The notes beneath the pieces are model-generated. The model saw only the letters and a list, made by a program, of their open reading frames with translations. It made no database searches and was not told the origin of the DNA. A program made the position numbers and the translations under genes. This document shows, one piece after another, positions 41,588-52,840 of a stretch of 64,000 bases of DNA (position 1 is the first letter of the stretch; each line of letters opens with the position of its first letter). The stretch is from Catonia carolina (lineage: Eukaryota; Arthropoda; Insecta; Hemiptera; Achilidae): positions 8,904,883 through 8,968,882 of the forward strand of contig JAQMRL010000008.1 in assembly GCA_035578175.1 (NCBI GenBank). Direction: 5' to 3'.

Positions 41588-42230
41588 CTTCTCCTTCAGG
41601 TGCCATCTCCGCTTCGAAGGTTGGCAATCATCAGAGCGATTTTTATCTTTGATGTCACAGCCCTAAACAATTCGTTGTTGCTGCAACCATACCAATCTCT
41701 TAGGTTTTTCAGCCAGGATTTTCGTCTTCTTCCCAAGGATCTCTTTCCTTAGATTTTCCCCTGGACAATCACTAGTAATATTTCATATCTTTCTCCCCTC
41801 ATGACATGTCCCATATACAATAATTTTCTTTTCTTCACTGTTAATAGTACTTCTCTTTCTTTATGCATACGTCTCAACACCTCCACATTCGTCATCTTTT
41901 CCACCCACGAAATCCCCAGAATTCGCCGGTACAGCCACATTTCAAATGCATCCAGTCTCTTTTCATCAATCTTCTTCATTGTCCAAGCCTCCATCCCATA
42001 GTACAGTACGGATAGGACATAGCATCTTAGGAGACGTGTTTTTAATTCAAGGCTTAAATCTCAGCAGCAGAACAGTTTCTTCATCTTTATAAATGTTTTT
42101 CTGGCCTGTTCTATTCTGATGTGAATTTCTTGAGAGCTGTCATTGTTTTCATTAACAGTTGTGCCTAGGTACTTGTAAGCATGGACTCTTTCAATGCATT
42201 GGTTCCCTACATATATCCTACCATATATAT
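41588..42230 (-). pseudogene. LINE C-terminal remnant inside the DD41D element
   Basis: Minus frames: IRIEQARKTFIKMKKLF, YYGMEAWTMKKIDEKRLDAF, EMWLYRRILGISWVEKMTN and LYMGHVMRGERYEILLVIVQ. Same LINE type as the 4.8-kb fragment. Confidence 0.75.
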
Positions 42231-42773
42231 ATCCCTATATTTCTGAATTGTGTCTGTTAACACACCCATTCATATAGATTATAGCTTTGTCTGTAAAAAT
42301 TATATCATCTAAAAATGATTAGTTTTCATTAACTTTTTTTAACATTTCAACAATGGAATTTAACCATTTTACTCAGGTTCCAATTCCTGCAGTTGCTGAA
42401 TTTTATACAGGTGTGATTTCAATCTTTGTATAAAATTTTGTGAGTTGTTGTTTTCGGAATATCTTACTCAAACCTTTGCCGAGCTATCCACTTGTTAGGA
42501 CTTCTAGTTGCAGATTGCCTGATTAGTTTAACTGTTTCGTCTAATACTCATGGCTTTCTAGTTGATTTCTGCTTGATAATTTATCCAGTTTCTTCAAATT
42601 GTTCGACTCTTCATCATATATTTTTTTTATTGTATTATATAATATTATATTATTGTGATGGATCTTTTCTATTATCACGTCGAACTGAAATTACAGACTT
42701 CAATTCAGTCAACAACAATACATACTTTGCATTTTCTTTGTCAGTGATCATAGTCTAAACAGACCAAAGTAAC

Positions 42774-43169
42774 CAGGGGCGGTTTCATGGAAGGGGCCAT
42801 GGGAGCCATGCCCCCCCCCCGAAATACTAGGAAAACTTAGTTTAATATTTTCTGTAAGCTATTATTTCTAACAAAACTGAATCCCAATACTCGTACCTAT
42901 CAATTAACAATAATTATTTTAGTATAAAAATGAGTCAAACAGAAAGTATCTATTTTTAAATAGTATTAAGATAACAATCAGTGTCAGTAGTCAAAAGCCA
43001 CTCGCATCCAGTCAGCGCCTTGAAAATTTCTCTATGAATTAAAATTGTGGTTACAGCAATACAACATAAAAGAGGACTTTTCAATGACTCAATTACAAAT
43101 TATGTAGTAAGAGCTACATAAAAACAAGATAGCCCCCTTCCCCGAAAATCAGCCCTGGAACCGCCCCTG
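42774..43169. mobile_element. hAT-type MITE (396 bp) with 8-bp target duplication
   Basis: Inverted ends CAGGGGCGGTT; exact 8-bp duplications AAAGTAAC at 42766-42773 and 43170-43177. Non-coding. 8-bp duplication and CAGGG-type ends identify hAT. Confidence 0.88.
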
Positions 43170-43328
43170 AAAGTAACCATACAAAATGTTAAGTTGACGT
43201 TAAAACTACTGTTACACAAATTTATGGGTTGGAGGCTATCAGAGCTACCAATAAAACATCTCAAAATTTCCCTACTGTCTTCATCTGAATTACTTTAACA
43301 CCACCCATCCTTTTATGATGACCCTGTA

Positions 43329-43950
43329 TATTAACCATCTGAGAATTATTTAAAAATTAAATATTTTGTATTTAGTACTGTGCAATATAAAGTTGTGGCT
43401 CCATAAGTTTTAATTACGAACAAAAAAATAATGATAATATACTAAATAGAAACTTTATTACATAGTTAACATTCCATCAGTTATATGTTTTTATTATTTT
43501 TAATCGTATTAGAATACAATGGAGATCACATAAGGCTCGTGCCAAAATTTGTAATTAATAACACAAAAATGTTGTTTTGTAAATTAATTGTTTTTTATTT
43601 GTATGGTTTTAAATAATTATTGTGATTTTTTTATTAATAAAAAGTGTATAATATTGTTATTGAATCTATTTATTTGTTAGTTTCTGGAAATCACTCTCCC
43701 AAGGCAGTGTTTGCAATTTTACTTAAAAAACACATACCTATTTTAAGGTACTTTGTGTTTTTTTTTTCATTAATCTTCTTTCAAGTCTTGAGTATTTTAA
43801 GGCTTACATTTTTTGGGTCTGTTTTTTAGGTGAAAGACTGATCAGGTACTCAAAGAGTAAAAAAAAAAAAAAATTTACAGTGAGAGACTAATGTATTTCT
43901 CACTAAAATGTCGCATGTATTTCTATAAAATATTATATGTATTTTATAAA
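43329..43950. other. Intergenic, nothing recognised
   Basis: AT-rich with an A-run at 43860-43873. Confidence 0.4.
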
Positions 43951-43952
43951 TA

Positions 43953-44818
43953 ACTAGCATTCCCCGTCGCGGCTTTGCACGCGAAAAATAGTGTAATCCC
44001 TTTTTTTGAAAATATTTTGCTTTTGAAGATTTTCTTCCTAGTGATGTTTTTTTTGATGGCATTATTGAAAATGGAAAAAACATAAAAAAAAACAACCACA
44101 AAAAAATTGTCAAAACCAAAAACTTAAATCTACGTAGAATAAAATAAAAGTCAAAATAAAATATCAAAGCAATTGATCAATCACCAATGAAAATGCCGGC
44201 CGCATTGGCGAAGTTGGTAACGTGCTCGCCTCTCATCATGCGGTCTTGGGTTCGAATCCCATTCAGGCACGGCATTTTTTCATACGTTACAAAAAAATCA
44301 TTTCATCATTCACCGTCTGCATTAGCAGTATTGCAAAACAGTCGGACATTAAACCAAAAAAAAAAAAAAACCCAATTAAAAGAAAATTAAAACAAATTAA
44401 AAAAACACGGAACTTTACTTTTATAAAATACTCAACAATACAAAATTGTATCTACATAATAAAATACAATAAAATTATCATGTGATGTCACCAGCTGATC
44501 CATAGCACCAGGTCGCTATTTGCTAAATCATATGACTTTATTTATGACAAATCTTTATTTGAATCACATCAGCAGGTTTAAAAGCAGCAGATTATTAAAC
44601 CTCATAAAAGCCTTAATGTAGGACATAAACATTATTTTCAACCCTTTAGGGCTAACTTTTTAAGGGTTTCAATAGCCTAAAACCTGCACCAGCATCATAG
44701 TTACAACATAAAAAAACTGCATGAAAATTGGTTCAGTAATTTAAGAGATAAAGGGGAACATACACACACATATACACACACACACACACATACATCAAAT
44801 TTTATATACATAGATTAT
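43953..44818. repeat. Interspersed repeat with CA microsatellite, split by a SINE
   Basis: Starts AACTAGCATTCCCCGTCGCG and ends with GAAAATTGGTTCAGTAATTT, a CA run (44761-44792) and ATATACATAGATTA, an arrangement seen in many arthropod repeats. Class uncertain; its 3' layout resembles that of family L. Confidence 0.5.
44195..44374 (+). repeat. tRNA-derived SINE, copy 4
   Basis: Best-preserved copy: tRNA-like head with GCGAAGTTGGTAACGTGCTC, B box GGTTCGAATCC, body and a 14-base A tail. Confidence 0.88.
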
Positions 44819-45703
44819 ACGTATTTTATAAATAATTTACTTTTGGTTGTTTGCAATAAAACTACATGAATACAGATTACAATATTTTTATCCTCGTATA
44901 AAGCCAAGTTTAGACCACGTGAGGTGACTAAACGTTTCTGGAAGCTCTTTTTGTAGCCTACATTCTCAGCAATTGTTCAATTTAGGCTTTTCTCCTTTCT
45001 CCTGTCCACCTGGTGTTCCGTGTTTGCTCTATATGGAACCCCTTTAAGTCCATAATTAGTTTTCTGAATTTTGTTTGGTTCATTAAGTTTTCTCAATATC
45101 CATATAAAACGTAGAAATTAAAAATATTATACGATCACAAGGTACCAAATGAATACAATTCATTATAATATATCATTTAATACAATAATAATTATTACAA
45201 TATATTACTTAACTAACTAAATAACATATTTACAAAAAAAAAAACACAAATTACCAGCCCTTACGAACTCCAAATCTGATAAAAACAAAACAACCTCAAT
45301 TACAACAGTGAAATTCAAAATCATTTAATCATATTATTGTATTTTATAAATCACTCCTGTTTTTATTTATTTATATAATACATAGTAACAATAAATTGTT
45401 AATACATAAAATTATTAACATAAATAAACATTTTGAAAGACTTGTCGTAAATCCATTAATTAATTAATTAATTATATAATTAAAAACCTGATTAATGTTA
45501 ACACAACCTTTAAAGAAAACAAAATGCAAACATTTATTTATTTACCTAATTGTATGCAACTTAATTTATTATATAAATTAAACTAACAATATAAATACAC
45601 TGGAATATTTACAATTTAAATTTCAAGGTAAAATTTCATCATTTGAAACTACAATGAATTTTTGTCACTTACAAATGATCAATAAATGACTCGCTGTTAT
45701 AGT
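44819..45703. other. AT-rich intergenic, nothing recognised
   Basis: Only A/T runs and random short frames. Confidence 0.45.
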
Positions 45704-45965
45704 TAATTGAGTTACGAGTTTGCCCTTGTTTGCAACGACGGGTAAAGGGGGAAAAGCATCAGTGCGCATGTGCGACTGCTTTAATTTCAGTACAACAAAC
45801 ACAACTTGTACTATACCCAGAGCATATACAGTATATCGTGGAACCTTTTGTTGGTTAACTGTACGAATATAACTGTTTGTTACCGTAAACAGAAATGTTA
45901 GTTTCTCAAAAACGTGGACAGACTATTCACAGTGCTGAACGAAATCTATTATGCAGTGTTATAAA

Positions 45966-46229
45966 TTACTGTAAATACTGCGTGATCTTTATGTTATTTT
46001 ATGTATTTTTATGTTATTTGCGACTTTGTGGTGTATGTTAAGCTCGGCGGGTGACTGTTTTCTAGTGAAGAAAGAATGACTACATTAAGTTGTAATGGTG
46101 CGGTATACTGAGGCGATATTCTATTGCTGTTCTACTGTAACACCTCGCATCCTTGCGACCAGCCATATTAGTGGGTAGAGATGGCAGGGTATAGGAAAGT
46201 TTGGGAGCCCCAATAAAAAAAAAAAAAAT
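45966..46229 (+). repeat. Poly(A)-ended retro-insertion in transposon M
   Basis: About 250 bp absent from copy 1, ending GGGAGCCCCAAT plus a 14-base A-run. Looks like the 3' end of a LINE or a processed transcript; source not recognised. Confidence 0.6.
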
Positions 46230-46863
46230 TGCTGTGAAGTTTAAGTTAAACAAAAATGCTTTTCCCTGCCACTTAACAAAAGCCATTAGCGAGTGGCTAA
46301 ATACTGTGATGTTTCTTTTTCCACAATTTAAAAAAAAGAAGGAAATTAAAGATGTGAAAAAGCTATTCTTCAACAGTTTTGTTGACACCTGGTGAAAAAA
46401 GGAAACTGTTAGGTGGATACTAGTGAGACTGATAGTGAAGACACCGGTGACAGCGATAGTAAAGAAGGCGATTCATTCATAGAAAATTTTGTTCCAATGG
46501 AATAAAATAGCTGGTAATTACAGTAAATCAAACATTTCTAGTGATGTAATAAAGCTATACGCAATATTACAGATCACAGTTATTTCTTATAAGGTTTATG
46601 AAGAAAACATTGTCTCGGAAAACACCACAGCTTACAAAATGTATGAAGAAACTGCACCGTAGTGAAATGTACAAGTAACGGGTGTTTTAATAAGGACGCA
46701 ACCCTGATTATAAGAAGATAGAAGTAATACATCGGTAAATTTTCTGTCCCCCAATCGGTATGTTGGCAACAGTGTACTCAAGGCCAACCACCTAAGACAG
46801 TTAAAATGTTCCAGTCAAACATTAGTGTGGTGACAGCAGTCATTTCGTTATATTGTGTCAGCA

Positions 46864-47118
46864 ATGGTTTTTTCCAAAGAAGAACGTGTGTTTATTGTAG
46901 AGACTTACATAGCGAGTAAATCTTACAAATGTGTGCAAGATAAGTTTCAGTTGAAATTTCCCCGTTCTGCCGTTTCGAATAAATCATCAATATTGCGTTT
47001 GATAAATAAATTCCGTAGAACTGGGAGTGTACTCGATGAAAAACCACCTCGCCAGCCAACAAAGTTAACTGCGGAAGTTCTCAAAGATTTGAAAAATCGT
47101 TTGACTCAATCACTTTAA
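46864..47118 (+). pseudogene. Transposase N-terminal helix-turn-helix fragment, left arm
   Basis: MVFSKEERVFIVETYIASKS, then FPRSAVSNKSSILRLINKF, an N-terminal DNA-binding segment of insect Tc1/mariner-type proteins. No catalytic domain. Confidence 0.75.
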
Positions 47119-47187
47119 AAATCGCTTAGAAGATAATCATTACAAGCTGGGCTAACATTAACTACTGTTTTCAGAGCTACGAAAAAG

Positions 47188-47412
47188 TTACATTTGCATC
47201 CTTATTGCGACAGGGTGTTTTGAGTACATCCGGGTGTTCGAGAACTTCGCGGAAGAATCTTCGAGAACTTCCGCGGTTAACTTTGTTGACTGGCAAGGTG
47301 GTTTCTCATCGAGTACACTCCCAGTTCTAAGGAATTTATTTATCAAACGCAATATTGACGATTTATTCGGAACAGCACAATGGGGAAATTTCAACTGAAA
47401 CTTATCTTGCAC
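47188..47412 (-). pseudogene. Transposase N-terminal fragment, right arm
   Basis: Mirror-image copy of the left-arm frame (FPHCAVPNKSSILRLINKF), diverged at several codons. Confidence 0.75.
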
Positions 47413-47767
47413 ACATTAGTAAGATTTACTCGCTATGTAAGTCTCTCCAATAAACGCACGTTCTTCTTTGGAAAAAACCACTGGTGACACAATATAACGA
47501 AACGACTGCTGTCACCACACTAATGTTTGACTGGAACATTTTAACTATGTTAAAATGTTAGGTAGTTGGCCTTGAGTACACTGTTGCCAACATACCGATT
47601 GGGGGACAGAAAATTTACCGATGTATTACTTCTATTTTTTATAATCAGGGTTGCGTCCTTAATATAACACCCGTTTGTATCACATTGTTGAGGTTGGCAG
47701 CACTGTCAAATTTTCACTTTCCTGCCTATAGCCCATCTATACGCAAAAGGCAATCTTGTGACTAAAG

Positions 47768-48370
47768 TATTTATAGTAATAATTGGCTCGCTCTTAAGGC
47801 TGTCCTAGGCAATTCAATTTTTCCATTCACTTGAGATGAAAGTTGAAATTGAAAGCGCATGTTCATCACGACGAATGTCAATTATAATTATGTGCCTACA
47901 CATAGCGTACTGTTCATTGTCGAAAGGGACATGAATCAGTACGAGTAGTACTGTGGAGCGATTTTCAATAAGGTTTTTATTTTATATTAACTTGTACAAA
48001 ATGTCCGTTGATCCGTTGGCCTTTGCTGGTGTTTGTGCCGCGTATTTGGTGATATATTATAGGCGTAGGTGATCGTCATAGACCAAGTCTGTACATAATT
48101 ATCACCCGCTGCATTCCCATTCTTCTTTTTTGAAGCCTTTTTAAGTTCCTTGGTGAAACACGATCGGCTTTTTTTTTTGTTTTTAACAATCTTAACATTT
48201 AAGCCGCGCTTTCTACCTAGTTGGTCCAAAGCATCAAATTGTTTTATTTTATTTAAATACTCCTTCAGCTGGGAATCACACAATAATTCATACCGTTTAT
48301 AATCTTCTATGAAAGCAAAATTACTGACTCTTTACTTTCGGCCATTATAAAAATTTAAAAATTATAATAT
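47768..48370. other. Intergenic; weak Harbinger-like traces
   Basis: A plus ATG at 48001 reads MSVDPLAFAGVCAAYLVIYY then RRR and stops, faintly like a Harbinger nuclease N-terminus. A 98-codon minus frame (47987-48283) has a Lys-rich stretch. I do not assign either. Confidence 0.3.
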
Positions 48371-48382
48371 ATAACACAAATC

Positions 48383-48780
48383 CTATTTTATATGATGAAT
48401 TTATACAATAGATTTCACTAAACTTCTTTTTAAACTGCGTCAACTTTTATCTTTACTTACACATGTTTCGGTGGATCCACCATTATCAGAGTAAAACCAT
48501 AATTGAAACTAAAATCTAAAGATGATACATCTTCAGCCATTTGTATAAAACTGATTTAAAAATCTCTATAAAAATTCTATAGATTTTAAATAAATAAAAA
48601 AATTTTTAGTTTCAATTATGTTATTTACTCTGATGATGGTGGATCCACTGAAACACATGTAAGTAAAGATAAAAGTTGACGAATTTAAAAAGAAGGTTAG
48701 TGAAATTTATTACATAAATTCATTATATAAAATAGAATTAATTTCAAACTGCAGGATGTATTATAAAGATTTATTTTTGA
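48383..48780. mobile_element. Penelope-derived fold-back element, copy 3, with hammerhead motif
   Basis: Inverted arms of about 110 bp and exact 12-bp duplications ATAACACAAATC (48371-48382, 48781-48792). Related to the 22-kb copy. The left arm holds a damaged hammerhead (CUGAUAA), the right an intact one. Confidence 0.75.
48624..48667 (+). ncRNA. Hammerhead ribozyme motif c
   Basis: Stem I UUUACU/AGUAAA, 6 perfect pairs; CUGAUGA (48630-48636); stem II GGUG-GAUC-CACU (one G-U); GAAA; stem III ACA/UGU with a 2-nt loop; A17. Predicted cleavage between 48661 and 48662. The change in stem I relative to motif a (U-G to U-A) keeps the pairing. Confidence 0.8.
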
Positions 48781-48792
48781 ATAACACAAATC

Positions 48793-49515
48793 AATTAAAA
48801 ATTACATGTAAGTAAGAACAAACAATAGCTGCCGGTTTCACAAGTAGGCATAACTCACAAGTAAAAGGCACAAATTATAATGAAAAGGAATGAAAAATAT
48901 TCCCTACTCGTGGGAAGACGTGCGATGTGGCAAGCGGTATGAAATACCACGAAAAAGGCACGCATCATTGAAAGTTAAACATGCATAGCTGCATGTAATA
49001 CATGTTAAAAAAAAGTTAAATGCAAAATTAAATTGTCTAGGACAGCATTTAGTTCGCTGTTAGCGCCAAACTGGCCCAAGATGAGTGGAAGGGTCATGAC
49101 TTGGCAGCGGAGGCATTGTGGAACTGCATGGCTCGTTAGATCAAAACGATTTTTACTTTCTGAAAGACCCTCGTATTTTAATACGAATAAAAATTACAAT
49201 GATATATACAAAATGTTTTTCTACTAATAAAAGATAAAATAATTTTATTACAAAATAAAATCACTAACCTACATGCTCTAGAAATATAGCCAACAAATAT
49301 GATAACACATAGATAGATAAGGTTACAAGTTTTCGTTGTTTAGTTCATATTACAAATTTAATATCAAGTTAAAAAGTAAATAAAAAAAAATCTTAATTAA
49401 ATTTTAAGATCAATTAATTAATAGGACCTTTTCCGAAGGTTCACATCATCAAAATATTGTGTGAATGCACCTTTACTGTTCAACTAGCAATCGCCAGTTC
49501 CTTTTATTTCTTGTT
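48793..49515. other. Intergenic, nothing recognised
   Basis: A mariner-end-like GAAAGACCCTCGTA near 49159 has no partner nearby. Confidence 0.4.
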
Positions 49516-49518
49516 TAT

Positions 49519-49918
49519 TTTTGTTGTTTAGGTCAACAGCCGAAAGGCTGGTTTGAACCTCTAGAGGTTTTACTAAGTAAAACGAGGAGTGAGGTGGTTT
49601 ACCATTGCCTTCCTCACTGAGTGGAAAAGTGCGCTTATCAGCATGCCGGGCCCTCTGAAAAGCACATATTTTCCACTCTGTAAATGACAACTTCACTTCA
49701 TTCACCACAGGGTCTGGCTGTACAATGAAATTCATTAATTTCAGAGAAGATAACTCTGATTTGTGTCTTTTACACCTCTACCTCTTCTGTTCTTAAATGA
49801 TTCAGTCATTTAATTGACTGACCATGTGATAAGAAACAGAACTATTTATTTTAGCCCTGCAACGAACAGATTGAGTGTAAATAATTTGACACTCCACCTG
49901 TCTGTTATGGGCAGGTTG
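49519..49918 (-). repeat. Repeat N, copy 6 (full length)
   Basis: Complete reverse copy from TTGTTGTTTAGGTCAACAGC to CTGTCTGTTATGGGCAG. Confidence 0.82.
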
Positions 49919-50006
49919 TTTATTTATTGTGTGGGAATGTATAAATATTCAAAAAAACTACTTCTCTCATGTGCACACATAACATGCTTTTTGCAAAATG
50001 GTGAGT

Positions 50007-50178
50007 TTTTTTGTTTTACGTCTGACTGTTTTGCAATTACTGCTAATGCAGACGGTGAGAAGGACAATAGATAAAGATGAGTGACAAAAAAAAGTCAAAT
50101 CTGCCCCAGGAATCAAACCCCAGACCCTGGTGTAGAAGCCAGTTGTGATAACCACTATACCAACAAGCTGGCCTAAAT
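50007..50178 (-). repeat. tRNA-derived SINE, copy 5, with a different tRNA head
   Basis: Minus strand: head TTGGTATAGTGGTTATCAC and B box GGTTTGATTCC, closer to a tRNA-Val/Glu type than the other copies, yet with the same 3' body (CACCGTCTGCATTAGCAGTA). Target duplications TGGTGAGT (49999-50006, 50179-50186). Confidence 0.82.
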
Positions 50179-50291
50179 TGGTGAGTGAGAAACACACCAA
50201 TCATTATCTGCTTATTTACTCTCGTTCAGTGATGCGCTTGAATGTCACTTAAATGCTCTTGAATAGCTCACTTCCATATTTTACCCCAATC

Positions 50292-50360
50292 ATTCAATTG
50301 AACTGCATACTCTGTACCACTCATTAATTGAGCGAAGTGAGCTAAGCTAGCTCACCTTTT
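50292..50360. repeat. 69-bp direct repeat left of L copy 8
   Basis: Near-identical to 51252-51320, including GAGCGAAGTGAGCTAAGCTA. Belongs to a repeat (P) with distant similarity to 60.24 kb. Confidence 0.85.
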
Positions 50361-50361
50361 T

Positions 50362-51246
50362 ACTTTCTCTTGCCTATAAAAATATATAGGAAGGAAAGTA
50401 TTGTTTTCATTCCGATTTTAAGAAATCGAGTTTTCACCGGATCTACACGTTTTCAGACCCCCTGAACCCACACAAACATATTTTTAGCGATTGGTCTGTG
50501 TGTGGACAGAATATCTCAAGAACGGAACATTGTATAAACTTGAAACTTAACTTACATACCACTACCGGACCCGACACAAACATTTTCATCAAAATCGGTC
50601 AACCGGAGTAGTAGTTTATTCGTGTAATTTTTCACTTTTTTGCGATTTTCTCAAAAACTGGTCATACGAGTTTTTACAAAATCGCCTTATTTATTTAATT
50701 TTGTATTCTCTACAAGATAGGGTAGGCGGCATGTTTGCTGAAATTCTTGGTCAGGCTGTTTTCACGTAAAAACATTGTTTTTTTAAGATTGCGGCTTTAA
50801 TATGCATTTTAGCGCAACAATTTATATAATAAAAGTTGTAGAGAATTTAAAATCCTACAACTTTTATTTCAAACATTTTTTTTGTATAATGCTTATTTTA
50901 GCGGTAATTAGCAATTTTCTGTTTTTTTTTCACGAAAACGTGTGAAAAATCAATTTTTTTAAGATTTCGACCTTTGACAAAAGTTTATTTAATCAAATTT
51001 ATAGAAAATTAAAAGATCTACAACTTTTATTTGAAGCATTTTTCTCTACCGAGCCTGGTTTAGCGTGAAAGTGATTTTCCATATTTTTAAGCCAAACTGA
51101 GGTCAATTTTCATTTTGCGTGTTTCACTCATGATTAAAGTAAGGTTATGTTTTTTGAGTTTAGTTTTTTGTTTATTACTAATGTTAGGTTATATTGGTTA
51201 TTATTTGAATTGGCAAGAGAAAGTTGTGTGAGTGTTTTACACCAGA
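50362..51246 (-). mobile_element. Helentron-like repeat L, copy 8 (885 bp, reverse)
   Basis: Both ends present (ACTTTCTCTTGCC left, GTGTGAGTGTTTTACACCAG right), more diverged than others and nearly lacking the microsatellite. Confidence 0.85.
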
Positions 51247-51251
51247 TTTTT

Positions 51252-51320
51252 ATTCAATTGAACTGCACACTCTGTACCACTCATTAATATGAGCGAAGTG
51301 AGCTAAGCTAGCTCACTTTT
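51252..51320. repeat. 69-bp direct repeat right of L copy 8
   Basis: Second copy of 50292-50360, with two or three differences. Confidence 0.85.
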
Positions 51321-51446
51321 TTAATTATCATCCCATGACTATTTGGTAAGAGCTCCGCAGAGAATTTTTAAGGTAACAACCAACAAAATCAGAATAACCA
51401 TGATGATTTAAAACATTCGTAACAGATAAGGCATGCTAAAGTTTGT

Positions 51447-51560
51447 TTTTGGGTTTTACATCTGACTGTTTTGCAAAATCTGCTTTGGTGGAGAACGATG
51501 ATATATGAAAATGAGTGATGAAAAAATGGCAGACCTGACAGGGAATTGAACCCAGGACTA
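51447..51560 (-). repeat. tRNA-derived SINE, copy 6 (truncated)
   Basis: Tail and body text (ACATCTGACTGTTTTGCAAA) and a B-box remnant GGTTCAATTCC on minus; the 5' head is missing. Confidence 0.6.
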
Positions 51561-51880
51561 AGAAGAAGAAGAACATTATTAAGAAGTTAAAGAATTAATG
51601 ACGATTGCGTATGTGAATCAGTCAGTCACCAAAATGATAAAAAATTGTAAACAAAGTACATTTTCTAAACCTTAAAATGAACCTAAGGAATTTCAGATTT
51701 AAAGTACACATAATTTTACCACTGCACTAACAAACACATCTTTTCAATTTTAATTAATTAATTATTTATAACAAATTCTTTAGAAATTTTTTTAATTTTA
51801 AAATTCAATTTTACAAACTGATGTACATTCTGATACACAAATAGTTACGTACTAAAATTTTGAAAAGTCTAATTATTATA

Positions 51881-52840
51881 CGAGGGTAGGCTGATAAGTA
51901 ATGCACACATGCTTGTAGAAGACAACTAAATAAACTTCAGTAGCGCGCCTGGTGGCATGTGGAAGTACTATTTCTCCTCTACAAGTCTGCGCAGTTTGAA
52001 GGCGTTGCTTTCATTCAGTTTGTTTTGAGTAGTGGAAGTATGGCGTCGTGTTCTGGTGCTATGTCAACGAGAATTAAACAACGCGAATTGAACAACTTTT
52101 GAAGCGCTACCGTGACGAAGGAGACGACTTTCTTTTGAATATTGTGACGGGGGACGAGTCATGGGTTCATCATTACGATCCCGAAGAAAAAAGGCAGAGC
52201 GCTGAATATCGTCATCCACATTCTCCTGTTGTGAAAAAGTTCAAAACACAACCGTCCGCAAAAAAAATTCTTTTGACTGTGTTTTGGGATGCTCGCCGAG
52301 TTTATGTGACTGATTATCTGGAACGAGGGGCAACGGTAAATTCTGCTCAGTATATACAGACTCTGAAACACCTCCGACGTCGAGTTTGTCGTGTTAGAGG
52401 CAACCTGGCGCCAATAATTTTGCAACACGACAATGCTCGTCCACACACTTCGCGTGCAACTGGAGAGGCTCTGAGAAACCTGAAGTTTCAACCAATTTTA
52501 CACCCTCCGTATTCTCCCGACCTTGCGCCTTGCGATTTTTATTTTTTTCCTCTACTGAAGAGAGACCTTAAGGGTAATCATTACAGCTCGGACAATGAGG
52601 TGAAGGCAGCTATTGCGTCCTGGGTTCGAGGAAAGTCGGAAGAATTTTTCAGTGACGGAATGAAAAAACTTGTTAAACGTTGGGAGAAATGTGTAATGCT
52701 TAACGGTGACTATATTGAAAAATAAATAGATAATTTGGTAGGTTAAGATTTGTACTTTAATTTGTTATTTACCCCATCTTGCTATTTCTTTTTGTTCGTC
52801 TTCTACAAGCATGTGTGCATTACTTATCAGCCTACCCTCG
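51881..52840 (+). mobile_element. Internally deleted mariner (960 bp) with long terminal repeats
   Basis: Inverted termini of about 43 bp, perfect at the start (CGAGGGTAGGCTGATAAGTA); TA at 51879-51880 and 52841-52842. Confidence 0.92.
52039..52725 (+). pseudogene. Mariner transposase lacking its DNA-binding region
   Basis: An ATG at 52039 (MASCSGAMSTRIKQRELN) stops at once; a deletion then brings in the catalytic half, KRYRDEGDDFLLNIVTGDES to NGDYIEK. All three Asp remain (VTGDESW, LQHDNARPHT, YSPDLAPCDFYFFP; 34-residue spacing), but the HTH domains are gone. Confidence 0.9.

Larger units (their letters stand above)
40945..43326 (-). mobile_element. TA-flanked DD41D-type Tc1/mariner element with nested insertions
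   Basis: Ends TAGGGTCATCACAAAAG and, mirrored, CAGGGTCATCATAAAAG; TA at 40943-40944 and 43327-43328. Total 2382 bp including a LINE fragment (41.6-42.2 kb) and a hAT-type MITE (42774-43169). A smaller relative lies at 54245-54791. Confidence 0.8.
46679..47673. mobile_element. Palindromic element K (two ~440-bp inverted arms)
   Basis: Each end begins CGGGTGTT and continues ...AAGGACGCAACCCTG; the right arm mirrors the left almost to the centre. Inserted within M copy 3 between ACAAGTA and a GTATCA that are contiguous in M copy 1. A partial arm also occurs at 24165-24456. Confidence 0.85.
45706..47767 (+). mobile_element. Transposon M, copy 3, with two nested insertions
   Basis: Left end TTGAGTTACGAGTTTGCCC, right end CTTGTGACTAAAG followed by TA. 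Interior follows copy 1 but is broken at about 45966-46229 by a poly(A)-ended insert and at 46679-47673 by palindromic element K. Confidence 0.8.

Noticed and set aside
45450..45475. TTAATTAATTAATTAATTA run as a possible origin-like or satellite repeat
   Set aside because: Short simple sequence in AT-rich DNA, no further structure.
47987..48283. Lys-rich 98-codon minus frame
   Set aside because: No motif, no homologous copy in the window, and an overlapping weak Harbinger-like start on the other strand; left unassigned.
49484..49735. Recurring frame MNFIIQPDPVVNEVKVSF in several places
   Set aside because: It is repeat N read through; frames break differently in each copy and no domain is recognisable.
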